DNA of 14,743 nt from a bacterium (lineage in GTDB: Bacteria; Armatimonadota; Fimbriimonadia; Fimbriimonadales; JBAXQP01): positions 1-14,743 of the forward strand of contig JBAXQP010000031.1 of the NCBI GenBank assembly GCA_037131655.1, given 5' to 3'. The notes below the pieces were generated by a model that saw only the letters and a list, made by a program, of their open reading frames with translations, was not told where the DNA came from and did no database searches. Positions 12,839-14,743 of the stretch are shown in pieces. The number at the start of each line of letters is the position of its first letter. Positions within the stretch are counted from its first letter, which is position 1. The position numbers were made by a program, and so were the translations under genes.

Positions 12839-12928
12839 TATACTACACGAACGTATACCATGCGGAAGCTGAAAACGGGGGGGATTTGAAGGTGAGAGAT
12901 TACCCTGCAGGAGGTAAACCCTAAGTTT

Positions 12929-13492
12929 TTATGCTGCAAAGTTACGGCGCAAATGATCGCCGTAGCGATTAAGAGCGTCGCGAGTTCGGTAGATACGCTC
13001 GATTAAGTCGCCCTGATCGAGCTTTAACAGTTGAGTAATTGATGGAGCCACGAACAACGCTTCGAAACCGTCACTCGGCTTCCCTACGCAATTCAGCCCC
13101 AACATATCATCAGATGGATGCAGCATCAGGTGAGCGATAAGAAATGGGCGAACGTTTGGATAATTCTTAATCATCCAGTTACGCAAACGTCCGTATTGAG
13201 CTTCAAAAGCAGATGTATCTTCAAAACGAGCAGCGATGCACAACACGTCGACCAAGTCCTCGTAGTAACCATAAAATTCAACCAACCGGTCACGTTGAAC
13301 TGAAAGCGAAACCGGCTCAACTAAACCAAGTCTTTTATAGATACCCGAACGTGCTATTGCATAAAATGCTAACCACCATTCCGCAGCGTCCATGGCTGCA
13401 ATACGGAAACTGTTTCGAAGATGACGCGCATGATATCCCGCTAGCACGGGGGTGCGCGCGATCCCTCTCATAAGTGAAGCTATCTTTGTCAT
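12929..13492 (-). CDS. Uncharacterised helical protein (187 aa)
   Basis: I do not recognise this family. The 187-residue product is mostly helical and basic at its N-terminus (KIASLMRGIART...YHARHLRNSFR). It has an aromatic stretch AAEWWLAFYAIARSGIYKRLG at about 36-56, a repeated Tyr/Asp-rich helix RDRLVEFYGYYEDLVDVL, and HLMLHPSDDMLGLNC (121-135). No signal peptide or clear transmembrane segment is visible; the WWLAFYAIA helix is amphipathic rather than membrane-spanning. The ATG at 13490-13492 follows a GGGGGCTCG tract, and the gene starts two bases after the DUF1844 stop, so the two are cotranscribed. mutL follows after 90 bases with no terminator between. Confidence 0.7.
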   Translation of the reverse strand: MTKIASLMRGIARTPVLAGYHARHLRNSFRIAAMDAAEWWLAFYAIARSGIYKRLGLVEPVSLSVQRDRLVEFYGYYEDLVDVLCIAARFEDTSAFEAQYGRLRNWMIKNYPNVRPFLIAHLMLHPSDDMLGLNCVGKPSDGFEALFVAPSITQLLKLDQGDLIERIYRTRDALNRYGDHLRRNFAA

Positions 13493-13494
13493 AA

Positions 13495-13860
13495 TTACGA
13501 GCCCCCTTCCTTGGAGTTCTCCAGTTGCTTAACGAAATTAATTCTAAGGTCCTGAATCAGGCTTCGAAGCTCACGCTTCTCATTCTCTTGCAATCGGGTT
13601 TCAAGTTTCTCTACAAGCAATGCTGCGCAATCCACTGCAATGCGCGCCTGCTCTAAATCCTGCTCAACTTTTTTCGTATGCGGGTCGGGCATGAGTCCCA
13701 TAGCCCGCCACGCATAGGAGGAGAACATAGCAATGGAACTGTTCAGAATGTCATACGCATTAAATGAAGGCATAATCGGGGCTTCTTCTTGCGATTCAAT
13801 ATTCTCTTCTTTAGAATCAGAAGCTCCCTGCGGTGCGGCCATTTTTTCGGACTCGTCCAC
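13495..13860 (-). CDS. DUF1844-family protein
   Basis: A small soluble protein of 121 residues with a charged, probably disordered N-terminus (Glu/Ser-rich, about 1-30) and a DUF1844 domain. The domain reads DILNSSIAMFSSYAWRAMGL, MPDPHTKKVEQDLEQARIAV (here Asp-Pro and the DLEQA helix are the family hallmarks), then LLVEKLETRLQENEKREL and LIQDLRINFVKQ. Its biochemical role is unknown. The start is GTG at 13858-13860: the tract AGAAGGGAGGTGG is placed about nine bases before it, while an upstream in-frame ATG at 13920 would place this ribosome-binding site inside the gene. It is the first gene of a unit with the 187-residue protein, two bases downstream. Confidence 0.85.
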   Translation of the reverse strand: MDESEKMAAPQGASDSKEENIESQEEAPIMPSFNAYDILNSSIAMFSSYAWRAMGLMPDPHTKKVEQDLEQARIAVDCAALLVEKLETRLQENEKRELRSLIQDLRINFVKQLENSKEGGS

Positions 13861-13971
13861 GATATACCACCTCCCTTCTTCTCTATATTTTATCCGAATT
13901 TTTACCAGGATACAATACACCGAGAAGACACATTACAATTATTTTTTCCAGAGGGGTTAAATTTAAAATAC

Positions 13972-14006
13972 AAAAGGACGCGTCCAATTTTTGAACACGC
14001 CCTTTT
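13972..14006 (-). terminator. Terminator of the 62-residue gene
   Basis: On the minus strand AAAAGGGCGTGT (14006-13995) pairs with ACGCGTCCTTTT (13983-13972) through 12 pairs, two of them G-U. The stem is followed by GTATTTTAAATTTAA. The G-U pairs favour folding on the minus-strand RNA, giving direction. It separates the 62-residue gene from the DUF1844 operon. Confidence 0.65.
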
Positions 14007-14029
14007 CATCGTAAAGGAGCTTTTGCGTA

Positions 14030-14218
14030 CTAATGTTCCTCGCGGTCATTATTAGAAGAAAGAAATGATTGCTTACAATAATCCGCGAGTTTTCGTAGTG
14101 CGCTTTCCGCATCCTTGTCTCCCTCATACTGGCTCATTAAGCACAGTGTAAGAAGAGCAAACGCTTCCTCTTGCGATAGTTGCACGCCAACCGGCGGCGC
14201 AAGAATAGATGCTGGCAA
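14030..14218 (-). CDS. Small uncharacterised protein (62 aa)
   Basis: I do not recognise this protein. It has 62 residues: an N-terminal hydrophobic-proline patch (SILAPPVGVQ), then two predicted helices (SQEEAFALLTLCLMSQYEG and DAESALRKLADYCKQSFL) and a hydrophilic tail. It starts with TTG (14216-14218), but the upstream AAAGGAGGTGA is a full-length match to the 16S anti-Shine-Dalgarno sequence at good spacing. That argues strongly that it is translated. It is flanked by its own terminator downstream and the DUF5679 terminator upstream, so it is probably a single-gene unit. A weak promoter pair, TTGTAG and TATTTT with 17 bp between, lies about 80-110 bases ahead on the minus strand. Confidence 0.65.
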   Translation of the reverse strand: MPASILAPPVGVQLSQEEAFALLTLCLMSQYEGDKDAESALRKLADYCKQSFLSSNNDREEH

Positions 14219-14369
14219 TACGACTCACCTCCTTTGCTACTTGGCACAAGTCATTAGACGACCAAGGAGTGAGAGGGTTTCAATAAGATCAAAGAAAATA
14301 CCAAAAAGAAACAAACACTACAACGAGCGAAGATTTAAGCATTTAGGTAGTAGTGAGCGAGAAAGAAGA

Positions 14370-14404
14370 ATCTCGGCGGTATCCATTTTCGATACCGCCG
14401 AGAT
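14370..14404 (-). terminator. Terminator of the zinc-ribbon gene
   Basis: A perfect 14-bp GC-rich stem (14370-14383 with 14391-14404) closes a 7-base loop. On the minus strand it is followed by TCTTCTTTCTC. It lies 35 bases downstream of the DUF5679 stop codon. Confidence 0.85.
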
Positions 14405-14438
14405 GACGACACCATTAAGCAATTCAATCAATCAGACG

Positions 14439-14579
14439 CTATTTAACGCCGATTTTGAAAATTCGCTTGCCACATGTGGGGCAGGTACCGGTCACAGCGG
14501 CCTTGCCATTTTTCAAAGTCGTCGTGGTCGGATTGGTGATCTCACGCTTAGTGCGACATTTTAGGCAGTATCCTTCCAT
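14439..14579 (-). CDS. DUF5679-type zinc-ribbon protein (46 aa)
   Basis: A tiny protein read from the ATG at 14577-14579, too short for ordinary gene lists. It begins MEGYCLKCRTKREI and ends GTCPTCGKRIFKIGVK. Two Cys pairs (Cys5-x2-Cys8 and Cys33-x2-Cys36) form a treble-clef or rubredoxin-like zinc ribbon. Length, the MEGYCxKCR start and the central LKNGKAAVTG match DUF5679, a family of unknown function common in several deep-branching phyla. AAAGGAGGTGA, the full anti-Shine-Dalgarno complement, lies six bases before the start, and a strong terminator follows. Nucleic-acid or ribosome association is plausible for such ribbons but only inferred. Confidence 0.88.
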   Translation of the reverse strand: MEGYCLKCRTKREITNPTTTTLKNGKAAVTGTCPTCGKRIFKIGVK

Positions 14580-14583
14580 GCCG

Positions 14584-14743
14584 TCACCTCCTTTATCTAG
14601 ATTAATATTACTTACTTAGACACGCATGTTAAGAATTCCTGCTTTATTAAAGAAATTTTTTAATAATTTTTATGTTTGCTACAGCTAACCTTGCGTACAA
14701 ACCGCTTAATCATCAATCTAGAGCTAAAAAAACGAATTATAAG
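14584..14743 (-). promoter_or_regulatory. AT-rich promoter region of the zinc-ribbon gene
   Basis: This stretch is far more AT-rich than the rest of the window and holds no reading frame of note. On the minus strand several weak -35/-10 combinations exist (for example TTAACA, 16 bp, TAATAT near 14630-14605), none decisive. A small palindrome CTTTATTAAAG lies at about 14642-14652. Confidence 0.35.

Noticed and set aside
14115..14564. Plus-strand open frame of 149 codons
   Set aside because: It runs through two terminator hairpins and antisense to both the 62-residue gene and the zinc ribbon; composition is Ser/Arg-rich with no domain.
1..14743. CRISPR array, prophage, integrase or transposase gene
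   Set aside because: No regular repeat-spacer array and no recombinase or phage-structural frame was found; the only mobile-looking DNA is the small inverted-repeat elements.

Overview
This 14.7 kb bacterial window has roughly balanced base composition and gene-dense, operon-like strands. The pairing of a 46-residue DUF5679-type zinc ribbon with a DUF1844 protein, and of an ECF sigma factor with a zinc-type anti-sigma factor carrying a DUF4349-like C-terminus, together with a cephalosporin-C deacetylase/acetyl-xylan-esterase-like protein, points tentatively to Armatimonadota or a related deep-branching lineage. That assignment rests on gene-content impression, not on a search.

Region 1 (1-3801): a minus-strand high-affinity phosphate uptake operon, pstS-pstC-pstA-pstB, with every gene overlapping the next. 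pstB runs off the left edge with only its last residues missing. Upstream of pstS lie TTAACA hexamers in strict 11-bp phase, the architecture of a Gram-positive-type PhoP box, ending at a -35/-10 promoter.

Region 2 (3802-6325): plus-strand genes. An SGNH hydrolase and a VOC-fold protein form one short operon closed by a perfect 17-bp-stem terminator. A 340-base non-coding stretch then carries a three-way-junction palindrome and one copy of a roughly 90-bp element. It precedes a stand-alone NIL-domain protein that overlaps an acetyl-xylan-esterase-family hydrolase by ATGA.

Region 3 (6356-8267, minus): an ECF sigma factor and its overlapping membrane anti-sigma factor, which has a cytosolic HxxxCxxC zinc motif, one membrane helix and a DUF4349-like extracytoplasmic part. 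A 7-3-7 palindrome sits upstream.

Region 4 (8390-8925): tRNA-Ala(CGC) and tRNA-Val(CAC), each with its own 17-bp-spaced promoter. They are separated by an inverted-repeat-bounded, MITE-like 240-bp segment that holds a second copy of the 90-bp element.

Region 5 (8924-9807, minus): a toxin-antitoxin-like pair, an RHH/DUF433-like antitoxin and a DUF5615 PIN-like toxin, with palindromes in the promoter region.

Region 6 (9928-14743, minus): DUF5679 zinc ribbon, a 62-residue unknown protein, a DUF1844 protein, a 187-residue unknown protein, mutL, and, one base after mutL, a polytopic membrane protein. That last protein carries all three signatures of presenilin-type GxGD intramembrane aspartyl proteases (VD...VLNPxGP, GPGD, PAL) in the right order and spacing. 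It is the most interesting object in the window.
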